From ENR-C587 sp942493235 (GTDB taxonomy: Bacteria > Bacteroidota > Ignavibacteria > Kapaibacteriales > UBA2268): a stretch of DNA of 64,000 nt. The stretch covers positions 62,001-126,000 of the forward strand of contig OW818676.1 of the NCBI GenBank assembly GCA_942493235.1, given 5' to 3'. Within the stretch, counting starts at the first letter, position 1. Each line of letters starts with the position of its first letter. The notes beneath the pieces were generated by a model that was not told where the DNA came from, searched no databases, and saw nothing but the letters and a program-made list of their open reading frames with translations. Positions 36,502 to 44,382 of the stretch are shown one piece after another. A program made the position numbers and the translations under genes.

Positions 36502-37317
36502 TTATTTTTTAATATATAAAATCGGATTGCAATTGCAGGTCTCTTCGATTTTCTTTTTATCAAATGCAGGTATCTCTTTAGTTGGATAATTACCTATCAC
36601 CACAGCAAACATTTTTTTACCTTCTATATCTTTTTCTAATATTTCCGTTTTCAATCTTTTTTCTTTATATTTTTTCGATTCTACATTTGCAGCTTCAATT
36701 GTAGAAAAAATCCCTACCTGAAGCCCGTAGCTTTGTCTTTTGGCATGCTCTTCTTTAGTAGGTTTCACGTCAGTTTTAGCTGTAATTTTAGTGTCAGTTT
36801 TTTTGGGGACAACATCTTTTTTTATTTCTGCTTTTAATTCGTCCTTTTTAATAGTAGCCTTTTTTTTGTCATTATTATCAATAGTATTAGCAATTACAAA
36901 CGAAGCTCTGACTACATCTGAGGCAGGAGATAGAAATTCGGAAGCGGGATATTTTGCTCTGAACACTTCTAAAGAAGATTTTGCTTTAGCAGTATCTCCC
37001 TTAATGGAATGAAACTGCACTACCCTCCAATAAGCATCATCTGCCCATTCGCTTTTAGGATAGTCTTTAATAACTTTATAATAGTAACTAACGGCTTTAT
37101 TGGCATCTTCACTCAATACACCCTGAAGTAGAATAATACCCGGGTCTTCATTGCCGGCTTCCTGAAGAGTCATAAGAATGCTTTTAGCTTCGTCAATTTT
37201 GCCGGTAGCTGTTTTACGAAGTGCTTCACGTATTTGCTTTGCCTGAGAAAACGCAATGCTCGGCAAGCAAATCGCTAAAATTAAAATACTTATAAATATA
37301 CAATGTTTGAACTTCAT
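36502..37317 (-). CDS. SPOR-domain protein with tetratricopeptide-like repeats
   Basis: This periplasmic protein of about 271 residues probably binds denuded peptidoglycan glycan strands. I place the start at 37317 (MKFKHCIFISILILAICLPS), because this gives a proper signal peptide ending SIAFSQA, with AGAGAT just upstream; the first ATG at 37353 would add twelve residues before it. After the signal come TPR-like helices (YYKVIKDYPKSEWADDAYWR), as in YbgF/CpoB-type proteins. A Lys/Thr-rich linker follows (about 145-190), then a C-terminal SPOR domain (QSYGLQVGIFSTIEAANVES to MFAVVIGNYPTKEIPAFDKK). A role at the division site or in envelope maintenance is likely. Confidence 0.8.
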   Translation of the reverse strand: MKFKHCIFISILILAICLPSIAFSQAKQIREALRKTATGKIDEAKSILMTLQEAGNEDPGIILLQGVLSEDANKAVSYYYKVIKDYPKSEWADDAYWRVVQFHSIKGDTAKAKSSLEVFRAKYPASEFLSPASDVVRASFVIANTIDNNDKKKATIKKDELKAEIKKDVVPKKTDTKITAKTDVKPTKEEHAKRQSYGLQVGIFSTIEAANVESKKYKEKRLKTEILEKDIEGKKMFAVVIGNYPTKEIPAFDKKKIEETCNCNPILYIKK

Positions 37318-37473
37318 ATCAATCTCTTTTATATTTTTCAAATTTTCATACATTATTTAATTCAAAAATAAATGATTTTCTTTACTTATAAAAATCAATA
37401 ATCGAATTAATCAAAGAAGTATTTCATTATTTTTTTATTTACTGAGAAAAAAATATTCTTTTTTGTAATTAAT

Positions 37474-38667
37474 ATGTTGTTTTATATATATTTCTTTTTT
37501 ATTTTACGATATATTATTTACAATTATGAAAAATATATCTTGAAATGTCCGTATTGCAATAGTACAAAATCCATTAAGCACGGAAAGACTTCTACCGGAA
37601 GCCCGCGCTACCGATGCCAATCCTGTTCAAGAACTTGGATTGATAAAATCAATTATTATAATAAACCGGACATAGTAACGATAAGCGAGCAATATTTAGC
37701 CGGAGCCACCACCCGAGAATTAGCCCCTATCTACCATAGCTCTCCGCTAAGAGTTAATCAGAAAATCAGGAGTTTCCTTCAGGGCTGCCCGAACTGGGAA
37801 GACTATTTAGACACTTGCACATCAAGGCACAGAACAAGTTTAATATATTTAGTAGGTAAAGAATTTTCAGCATCAAAGAAAATCACCGGCTCCAATTCTA
37901 TGTATCTTGCTTTGGCAATTGATGCACTCTCGTCCGTAGTACTGGGTTATCAGATTGCCGAAAAAGATAGTATAAAAATATGGTCTAAATTATTAGCTCG
38001 AATGCTCGAAAGAAAAATCCCGTGTAATAATTTCATGGCTAATGGTTCAAGGCACTCCGAAGTGGCAATTAATGAGTTTTATCCTAATTCAAACATACGT
38101 GTTTTCTATAATAAAGCCTATAGAGATAAGGAGCTTACATGCTGCGTAAATAGGTTACCGGTCAATTACAAATTAATCAATGATGCCATAAAAGCATGCG
38201 ATAATTTAAAATCAGATAATTTTGCAAAATATCTAAAGAGAATTAATGCTCCTACTATTAATGAATTTATACGAAAAAATCCCGAATTATTTATAAAGAG
38301 ACTAAAAGAAAGATTAGATAACCGCCCGAAAATCAGAGTAGAGGGTCTAATTAACGGCTTCAGGGAGAGATTTGAAAAATTCCACATGATAAAAAATGAG
38401 CCCGAACCGTTAATTAACGGATGGCTGAGTAAATGGATGCTAGAAGAATTGGATTTCGGATTTAACAGGCTGTCATTATACCTGAATCTCCCTTGCAAAG
38501 TCGATTTTAAAGATTTTACCTGTGGCAATATCCCTTCTATTCAAATATTAAATAAAGAGAGCAAAAAGCTTAATAGTTTTGCTATTGAGTTAGCAACAAG
38601 AAATTTGCAATTACCGATTTACTATTTCAGTTGCGAACTTAATTCAGAGCTCTGCGAAATATTTTGA
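37474..38667 (+). CDS. Transposase-derived protein with zinc ribbon and degenerate DDE site
   Basis: The N-terminus has an InsA-type zinc ribbon (CPYCNSTKSIKHGKTSTGSP, then RYRCQSCSRTW, about residues 25-56). A helix-turn-helix-like segment follows (SEQYLAGATTRELAPIY), and then a domain laid out like IS256/MULE transposases (YLALAIDALSSVVLGYQIAE, then IWSKLLARMLERKIP). The expected first Asp position reads IYLVGKEF, and the second DG motif reads FMANGSRH, so catalytic acids appear replaced. The frame is intact over about 390 codons, and I see no terminal inverted repeats or target duplication. It may be a domesticated DNA-binding protein. The first 22 residues are AT-rich and hydrophobic, so a TTG at 37540 may be the true start. 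Confidence 0.6.
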   Translation: MLFYIYFFFILRYIIYNYEKYILKCPYCNSTKSIKHGKTSTGSPRYRCQSCSRTWIDKINYYNKPDIVTISEQYLAGATTRELAPIYHSSPLRVNQKIRSFLQGCPNWEDYLDTCTSRHRTSLIYLVGKEFSASKKITGSNSMYLALAIDALSSVVLGYQIAEKDSIKIWSKLLARMLERKIPCNNFMANGSRHSEVAINEFYPNSNIRVFYNKAYRDKELTCCVNRLPVNYKLINDAIKACDNLKSDNFAKYLKRINAPTINEFIRKNPELFIKRLKERLDNRPKIRVEGLINGFRERFEKFHMIKNEPEPLINGWLSKWMLEELDFGFNRLSLYLNLPCKVDFKDFTCGNIPSIQILNKESKKLNSFAIELATRNLQLPIYYFSCELNSELCEIF

Positions 38668-38712
38668 TTGTATTCCGTTTTTTATTACAATCTTATTTTA
38701 ATCCTATTTTTA

Positions 38713-38742
38713 TTGGAAATACAAAAGTATTTTCGTAATTTG
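38713..38742 (+). promoter_or_regulatory. Putative promoter for the TPR lipoprotein gene
   Basis: TTG (38713-38715), 20 nt, then TAATTTG (38736-38742) fits the spacing of the other -33/-7 pairs here, with a one-base-shorter -7 box. It leaves a leader of about 120 nt before the GTG start. Confidence 0.45.
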
Positions 38743-38868
38743 CATCTTATTTATATGTAATATATTAAAAATATTATTCTAAATACTGTACGAGTGTAAC
38801 TTTTTTGCCAAAAATACACTCTTTATAATCGGAAAATAAATGTAATTATAAATTATAGGAGAAATCCC

Positions 38869-40479
38869 GTGAAAAAAATCAATTATTTAATAGTTTTTAT
38901 TATTTTAGGTGCCTTTCTGACACAGAGCTTTCAGTGTACTTCGCCGACAATGTCAACAGCTCGTACTGCTAATAAAAACAAGGATTACAAAAAATCTATT
39001 GAAGCTTATGAAAAAGAGCTCAAAGCTAACCCCACCAATGCCGAAGCTCATTATGAATTAGCGGCTGTACTTCTCACTGATATTGAGGATTCAAAGCCGG
39101 ATTTGGCTACTACAATTAAAGCTATCGATAAATCATTAGACCATGCTTTTGAAGGTCGTAAAATGGTTAAGGATCAAAAAAATGCTGAAAAATATTTCGA
39201 TATTGAAAACAATATTTGGATTTATTCTTTCAACTGCGGAAGTTCAGCTCTAAATGAAATTTCAAAACCCGAGCTATCCGCTGAAGAAAAAATATCTATA
39301 GTAAAAAGCGTTGAACCTATTCTTGAAAAATCAATCAAATTAATCCCATATTTACCAAATACTTATTATATGCTTGGTCTGATATATACCGGTTTGGGGG
39401 ATTTCAATAAAGCTATATCAGCTTATGATGGTTATAATAAAGTTCTTTCTAATGAATTAAAATTTGCTAAAGAAAAAGGAATCAGCTTATCTACAACCAG
39501 AGATGAACTATTATCCAAATTAGGCAAACCTGCCCAAGTAATTCCTCATTATTGGAGATACAATACTACTCCTAAAGGTCAAATTCATGATACTCTAAAT
39601 ACTTACATTTTCAATGCAAATAATGCTATGCTTGCTGTCTGGACATATTTTAATCCTAAAGAAAACACTAACAAAGTAATTGGCTGGATATTTAATCCGT
39701 TGCCTGCTCTTTTTCAACAACGATTTGATATATTGATTGAGCCATCAGTTAATTTATTCAGTATTGTTTATGATATTGAATCGGCTAAAGAGCCGGGCAA
39801 AGGCGATTTTAGCAAAGCTATTCAGACTTATGAAACTATCAAGATTCTCGACCCAAATTATTCCAATGCTAATCAGTTTTTAGTTGAAATATACAAATTA
39901 CAAGGTAATAAAGATAAAGCTCTCGAAGTAATAAGTAAATTAGTTAAAGAAAATCCGGAAAATAAGGTTACCAGAGCTCAATACGGTGATATTCTTAAAG
40001 AATTCGATAGAGAAGACGAAGCAATAGCTCAATACGAAGCAGCTCTTAAAATGGACCCGAACTATACTATAGTTAAAAAAATATTAGGCTCAACATATAA
40101 AAACAAGGCTGCAAAAATATTAGATATTGAAAGAGAAAAATATATCAAAGATAATAAATATGTAGTCAAAACTGAAGAATTTATGCCTTTCCTTGATAAA
40201 TCTGCAAATTATTTCGAATCAGCTTTAAAAGACGCTGATAGCGAAAATGACTATGTGATTATGTACGACCTTGCTGATATTTATTTTGTTAAACAACAAA
40301 CTGATAAAAAGTATGCCGATATGTTTAATTCTATGGTTTCTAAAATGGAATTAATAGAAAGAAATATAGTTGAAACTGAATTAACTCAATATTATTATAA
40401 CTTGTTAAATTTATACGACAGAACGGGTAATTCCGAGAAATCAGAAGTTATTCAAAAGAAAATTCAAGCTTTAAAATAA
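38869..40479 (+). CDS. TPR-repeat lipoprotein
   Basis: This lipoprotein of 536 residues begins with GTG at 38869, preceded by AGGAGA seven bases upstream. The signal peptide ends in the lipobox SFQC (Cys near residue 23), so the mature protein is lipidated. Tetratricopeptide repeats flank a central domain: ARTANKNKDYKKSIEAYEKE near 33-50, TYYMLGLIYTGLGDFNKAIS near 165, and NPENKVTRAQYGDILKEFDR with YEAALKMDPNYTIVKK near 370-410. The central part (about 200-300) contains LSKLGKPAQVIPHYWRYNTT and is not recognised. It probably scaffolds an envelope complex. It is a single-gene unit with its own promoter and terminator. Confidence 0.8.
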   Translation: MKKINYLIVFIILGAFLTQSFQCTSPTMSTARTANKNKDYKKSIEAYEKELKANPTNAEAHYELAAVLLTDIEDSKPDLATTIKAIDKSLDHAFEGRKMVKDQKNAEKYFDIENNIWIYSFNCGSSALNEISKPELSAEEKISIVKSVEPILEKSIKLIPYLPNTYYMLGLIYTGLGDFNKAISAYDGYNKVLSNELKFAKEKGISLSTTRDELLSKLGKPAQVIPHYWRYNTTPKGQIHDTLNTYIFNANNAMLAVWTYFNPKENTNKVIGWIFNPLPALFQQRFDILIEPSVNLFSIVYDIESAKEPGKGDFSKAIQTYETIKILDPNYSNANQFLVEIYKLQGNKDKALEVISKLVKENPENKVTRAQYGDILKEFDREDEAIAQYEAALKMDPNYTIVKKILGSTYKNKAAKILDIEREKYIKDNKYVVKTEEFMPFLDKSANYFESALKDADSENDYVIMYDLADIYFVKQQTDKKYADMFNSMVSKMELIERNIVETELTQYYYNLLNLYDRTGNSEKSEVIQKKIQALK

Positions 40480-40510
40480 TAATGATTTTATCTGTATTTA
40501 AATGATTTTA

Positions 40511-40543
40511 ATACCACATCTCAATCAAGATGTGGTATTTTTT
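40511..40543 (+). terminator. Intrinsic terminator of the TPR lipoprotein gene
   Basis: ATACCACATC and its complement GATGTGGTAT are separated by TCAATCAA and followed by a T tract, 31 bp past the stop. Confidence 0.85.
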
Positions 40544-40583
40544 AAAAAGCTAACACATTTTATTATTTAAATGAAAGAAAAAT

Positions 40584-40901
40584 ATGGCTAACAAAAACGA
40601 TCAAAACCGCCAAGAAATTAATATCGAATTAGGCGAAAAAGAAGCTGAAGGCATATACTCAAATCTTGCTATCATTGCTCATTCACCTGCTGAATTTGTA
40701 ATAGATTTCACACGTATTATGCCCGGAGTTCCTAAGGGCAAAGTCCATGCAAGAATTATTATGACTCCTCAGCATTCAAAATTATTATTAAACGCATTAG
40801 CAGATAATATAGTTAAATATGAATCTCAGTTCGGCGAAATCAAAGTTGACCGCCAAGATAATGACTTCTTAGGCTTTCACGGCTCACCGAAAGTAAACTA
40901 A
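40584..40901 (+). CDS. DUF3467 protein
   Basis: This small 105-residue cytoplasmic protein has the DUF3467 pattern: EINIELGEKEAEGIYSNLAI followed by IAHSPAEFVIDFTRIMPGVP and ARIIMTPQHSKLLLNALADN. The family is widespread in Bacteroidota and some other phyla, and its function is unknown. It starts at ATG 40584, 41 bp after the terminator of the TPR lipoprotein gene. The C-terminal extension is short. No partner is evident; the downstream gap is filled by MITE-like repeats. Confidence 0.88.
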   Translation: MANKNDQNRQEINIELGEKEAEGIYSNLAIIAHSPAEFVIDFTRIMPGVPKGKVHARIIMTPQHSKLLLNALADNIVKYESQFGEIKVDRQDNDFLGFHGSPKVN

Positions 40902-40930
40902 GAGTATTCTTTGAAATATTATGTTTGACA

Positions 40931-41093
40931 TCAACCCGTGGCTTTAGAGGCTGTGTGAAAACGGAAATTTGTAATTTACGTAAGATTGAAAAATAGAATA
41001 AGTACCTATCAAGCTGACGGTTAACCGTCAGCTTGTATTAGAGTAAAATGAATTAATTCGTGTATTTACACAGCCTCATCAGCGTGGGGCTCA
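40931..41093 (+). repeat. MITE-like element with 26-bp perfect palindrome
   Basis: The left end TCAACCCGTGGCTTTAGAGG followed by CTGTGTGAAA (40931-40960) and the inverted right end TTTACACAGCCTCATCAGCG followed by TGGGGCT (about 41065-41091) are complementary with few mismatches. A perfect 26-bp palindrome centred on GACGGTTAACCGTC lies at 41010-41035. A degenerate extra end (ACACCGCCTCTTCAACCACG) follows at about 41149-41168. No ORF is present. Confidence 0.7.
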
Positions 41094-41212
41094 GTAACTT
41101 TGAGTAATTGTTATTAGTCGAAAAACGAAAGTAATAAAAGGTTATTACACCGCCTCTTCAACCACGAGTAATGCAAGATTTGATATGTGTAAATTCAAGT
41201 AGTAAATGAATT

Positions 41213-41250
41213 AAAAGACCTTCCCAAACCAAAGCTCGAGAAGGTCTTTA
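41213..41250 (-). terminator. Intrinsic terminator of the etfBA operon
   Basis: On the minus strand AAAGACCTTC (ending 41240) pairs with GAAGGTCTTTT (from 41223), and a T tract follows, about 25 bp past the etfA stop. Confidence 0.8.
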
Positions 41251-41271
41251 TAAAAATATTAGATAGGCGAA

Positions 41272-42243
41272 TTAACCCTTAATTGCTTTTACTCTATCAG
41301 TAAATTTAGGTAATACTTCGAACAAATCACCTATAATACCATAATCGGCAACTTTAAATATTGGAGCTTCTTTATCCTTATTGATAGCTACAATTAATTT
41401 TGAGCTGCCCATTCCTGCCAAATGCTGAACCGCACCGGAAATACCGCAAGCAATGTACATAGATGGAGACACAGTTTTACCGGTCTGCCCTACTTGCTCG
41501 GCGTGAGGTCTCCAACCGGCATCAACTACTGCACGTGAAGCACCTACTGCCGCACCTAATACGCCGGCTAAATTTTCAATCAAATTATAATTTTCAGGTC
41601 CTTTAATGCCACGCCCGCCGGACACAATGATATCGGCTTCGAGAACGTCAAGTTTACCGGCATTTTTAGCTACATTGGTAACAACTACTCTGAAGTCAGC
41701 ATCGCTTAAGCTTGGATTAAATGTAGTTACATTTATTCCGGTAGTAGTAACTTTAGTAGCAGTAAATACATTCGGACGTAAAGAGAATACCTTGCTGGCA
41801 GTATTAATTTTAGAATTAATATATGCTTTACCTGCATAGACAGGTTTTTTTGCAATTATCTCGTTACCTTCAATTGTTAGCTCTACAGTATCGGCAACAT
41901 AACCGGCATTTAATTTGGCAGCAGTACGGGGAGCCAATTCTAAACCGGTTGAATTAGCGGCAAATAGTACTACATCTGCACCGATTGATTCCATAACCTG
42001 CATAGTAACTTTAGCATAAGCCATTGATGAGTATTTCTCGAGCTTAGAGTCGTTAACCAATACTACATCTTTCAAACCGTATTCTTCGGCAGTTTTGGCT
42101 TGAGCTTCATTGCCGTTAATTAAAAGACCGCAAAATGAAACGCCTGCTTGAGTAGCTAATTCTCTGGCAGCAGAAACTGCTTCATAAGAACTGCGTTTCA
42201 AATTAGCGTTATTAGCTTCTAAATAAACTAAGATTTTCTTCAT
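41272..42243 (-). CDS. etfA: Electron transfer flavoprotein alpha subunit
   Basis: EtfA binds FAD and, with EtfB, carries electrons from acyl-CoA and other dehydrogenases to the quinone pool. It has 323 residues. The C-terminal FAD-binding region holds ADIIVSGGRGIKGPENYNLI, GASRAVVDAGWRPHAEQVGQ, GKTVSPSMYIACGISGAVQH and IVAINKDKEAPIFKVADYGI, the classic ETF alpha signature. It follows etfB by 36 bp. No fused ferredoxin or bifurcation-linked partner is seen nearby. Confidence 0.97.
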   Translation of the reverse strand: MKKILVYLEANNANLKRSSYEAVSAARELATQAGVSFCGLLINGNEAQAKTAEEYGLKDVVLVNDSKLEKYSSMAYAKVTMQVMESIGADVVLFAANSTGLELAPRTAAKLNAGYVADTVELTIEGNEIIAKKPVYAGKAYINSKINTASKVFSLRPNVFTATKVTTTGINVTTFNPSLSDADFRVVVTNVAKNAGKLDVLEADIIVSGGRGIKGPENYNLIENLAGVLGAAVGASRAVVDAGWRPHAEQVGQTGKTVSPSMYIACGISGAVQHLAGMGSSKLIVAINKDKEAPIFKVADYGIIGDLFEVLPKFTDRVKAIKG

Positions 42244-42279
42244 TTATATTTTCTCCATTATTTCGTTGATTTTATGAAA

Positions 42280-43026
42280 TTAAATTACTTTAGCATCTTC
42301 GTGCAATAAGCGAACGATATCTGCAATTTCCTCATCGCTTGAACCTACTAATTTACCAACGCGTTTTTTACTTAGTATTCCCATAGAAACTACAGTAGTA
42401 AATACATCGCCGGCAGTAGCAGGTCTTTCTTCGATAGGTTTGGATTTAGCTTTCATAATGTCAGGTAATTTTGGATAGCGTGGGTCGTTTAATCCTTTTT
42501 GAGCGGAAATCACGCAAGGTAAAGTTGTCTCGACTGTTTCTTTACCGCCCTCTATATCGCGTTCGGCAATTACTTTAGTACCGTCGATAGTTAAATTAGA
42601 TACAACTGCAACAGAAGGCATATCAAGCAATTCAGCTACATAAGCCGGTACTTGCAATGAATCATAATCAACTGATTGCTTACCGAGTATAATTAAATCC
42701 GGATTTATTTCTTTAGCATATTGTGCTATATTATTTGCAACGAAAAAAGAATCTGCTATCTCGTCTGCTTTGATTAAAACTGCTTTATCAACGCCCATAG
42801 CAAGTGAGGTTCTTAGAACTTCTTTGGCTGTATCATTGCCTATTGTAAGGGCTGTAACTGTACCGCCTTGTTTTTCTCTAAGTCTTAAACCTTCTTCAAG
42901 AGCTAACTCATCATAAGGGCTGATAACATATTTAATACCCTGCGGATCGATAGTTTTGCCATCTTTTCCAACTATGATTCTTGATGCAGTATCCGGAACT
43001 CTGGATACACATACTAAAATATTCAT
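42280..43026 (-). CDS. etfB: Electron transfer flavoprotein beta subunit
   Basis: EtfB forms the AMP/FAD-binding partner of EtfA in the ETF heterodimer. It has 248 residues, with the N-terminal start MNILVCVSRVPDTASRIIVG, the signature QGIKYVISPYDELALEEGLR, and NPDLIILGKQSVDYDSLQVP followed by VAELLDMPSVAVVSNL. The gene order etfB-etfA is usual. The 220 bp upstream contain an unusual set of AT-rich dyads (GTAATAATA-type), possibly regulatory. Confidence 0.97.
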   Translation of the reverse strand: MNILVCVSRVPDTASRIIVGKDGKTIDPQGIKYVISPYDELALEEGLRLREKQGGTVTALTIGNDTAKEVLRTSLAMGVDKAVLIKADEIADSFFVANNIAQYAKEINPDLIILGKQSVDYDSLQVPAYVAELLDMPSVAVVSNLTIDGTKVIAERDIEGGKETVETTLPCVISAQKGLNDPRYPKLPDIMKAKSKPIEERPATAGDVFTTVVSMGILSKKRVGKLVGSSDEEIADIVRLLHEDAKVI

Positions 43027-43149
43027 TATTTCTCCTTAAAATCTTTAAATATAAGAAATTTATTTTTTTCACTCTGCTCAAGCCATCCCTATATAGCGGG
43101 GCGATGGACTTGAGATTCCTTTTCATCAATTCTGAATTTCAAACTAAGA

Positions 43150-43235
43150 ATTACCGTAATAATACTACCTAAGTAATACTACTGTTAAAAACGTTATCGT
43201 TTAAAATATTACTGTAATAATATTACTATCATCAA
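43150..43235 (-). promoter_or_regulatory. AT-rich dyad cluster upstream of etfBA
   Basis: Several short imperfect repeats of the form GTAATAATACTAC and ATTACTGTAATAATATTAC flank a near-palindromic AACGTTATCGTTT centre. The arrangement has the look of operator sites, but no known regulator box is matched. The stretch lies between yicC and etfB on the minus strand. Confidence 0.25.
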
Positions 43236-43247
43236 TAAACAGAAATA

Positions 43248-44123
43248 TTATTCAATATTCTGAATTTGTTCTCTAACTCTTTCCAACTCTTCTTTAGCAC
43301 CGACAACCGCGTGAGCGATTTCGGTATCATTTGATTTAGAGCCGATAGTATTAACTTCTCTGTTCATTTCTTGAAGTAAAAAATTTATTTTACGCCCGAC
43401 TGATTCGCCGTCTTTAAATGTATCAAAGAAGAATTTAATATGTGAACGCAGGCGAACACATTCCTCTGATATATCTAATTTGTCGGCAATTAGAACAAGC
43501 TCGAGCTGGATACGATGCTCATCGATTTCATCACTGTCGAATAATTGAGCAACTCTCTGGCGAAGCCTTTCTCGCTCTTCGGGAATTCTTTTTATACCGA
43601 GAGCTTCAACTTTTTCTACTACACCGGAAATCTTTTTCATGCGGGCAAGCATATCTTTAGATATTTGCTGACCTTCATTAGCTCGCATTTTGTTGAAAGC
43701 AGCAATTGCATTTTTGAGTGCTTTTTTAACTACCTTCCATTCGGTTTCGGAAGTATCTTCTTCCTCCGCCTGTGGGAACGTATTAGAGAAGTGTAACACA
43801 TGCTCTAATTTAACTGTTTCTTTAAACTTCAATTCATTGCGGAATTCATTAAGAGTATCATAACATTTAATTGCTGCGGGCTTGTTAAAAACGAACAATC
43901 TCTCGGTATCATTTCTTTGGATATTGATATTGATTGTTACAGTACCACGCACGATGTTAGCTTTTAAAATTTCTCTTAATTCGAATTCCTTCTGTGATAG
44001 ATTTCTTGGCATACGGCAAGTAATGTCAAGATTTCTACCATTCAAACTTTTCAGTTCAATGATTGCGGTTATCCCGTTTTCTGATGCTTCAGCTTTGCTG
44101 AAACCGGTCATACTTCTTATCAT
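43248..44123 (-). CDS. YicC family endoribonuclease
   Basis: YicC-family proteins are metal-dependent RNases implicated in mRNA/sRNA turnover in stationary phase. The protein has 291 residues if started at ATG 44123 (MIRSMTGFSKAEASENGITA), which is the family's invariant N-terminus; the longer frame from 44189 adds 22 hydrophobic residues without support. Typical stretches are ELKSLNGRNLDITCRMPRNL and, in the C-terminal DUF1732 part, SHIKFFFDTFKDGESVGRKI followed by NFLLQEMNREVNTIGSKS. It is on the same strand as etfBA but about 220 bp upstream of them. Confidence 0.93.
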   Translation of the reverse strand: MIRSMTGFSKAEASENGITAIIELKSLNGRNLDITCRMPRNLSQKEFELREILKANIVRGTVTININIQRNDTERLFVFNKPAAIKCYDTLNEFRNELKFKETVKLEHVLHFSNTFPQAEEEDTSETEWKVVKKALKNAIAAFNKMRANEGQQISKDMLARMKKISGVVEKVEALGIKRIPEERERLRQRVAQLFDSDEIDEHRIQLELVLIADKLDISEECVRLRSHIKFFFDTFKDGESVGRKINFLLQEMNREVNTIGSKSNDTEIAHAVVGAKEELERVREQIQNIE

Positions 44124-44240
44124 ATATTTTATATTTATATAGTTAATAAATTTCAAACAAACTACAAAAATATGATTTTTTTTTGACACTTATAAGATTT
44201 TTCTTTTCTATTGTAAGATTTATATGGAAAAATCGATTTT

Positions 44241-44268
44241 TTGTAATGGAAATTATTTCATATATTTG
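44241..44268 (+). promoter_or_regulatory. Bacteroidota-type promoter for the secreted esterase gene
   Basis: TTTG (44240-44243), 17 nt, then TATATTTG (44261-44268) matches the -33/-7 consensus. It leaves about 105 nt of leader before the ATG at 44383. Confidence 0.6.
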
Positions 44269-44382
44269 CCTTCTAACTAAACTCTATATCTTATGAAATA
44301 TTTATGTAACGTGGATATAGCATATTCGTTAATAATATTGAAATGGCTTAATGCTTATTATTTATATAATTTGGGGGTTCTT

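Noticed and set aside
44293..44382. Upstream in-frame ATG for the secreted esterase
   Set aside because: The 30 extra residues precede a clear signal peptide, and the strong G-rich ribosome binding site is next to ATG 44383.
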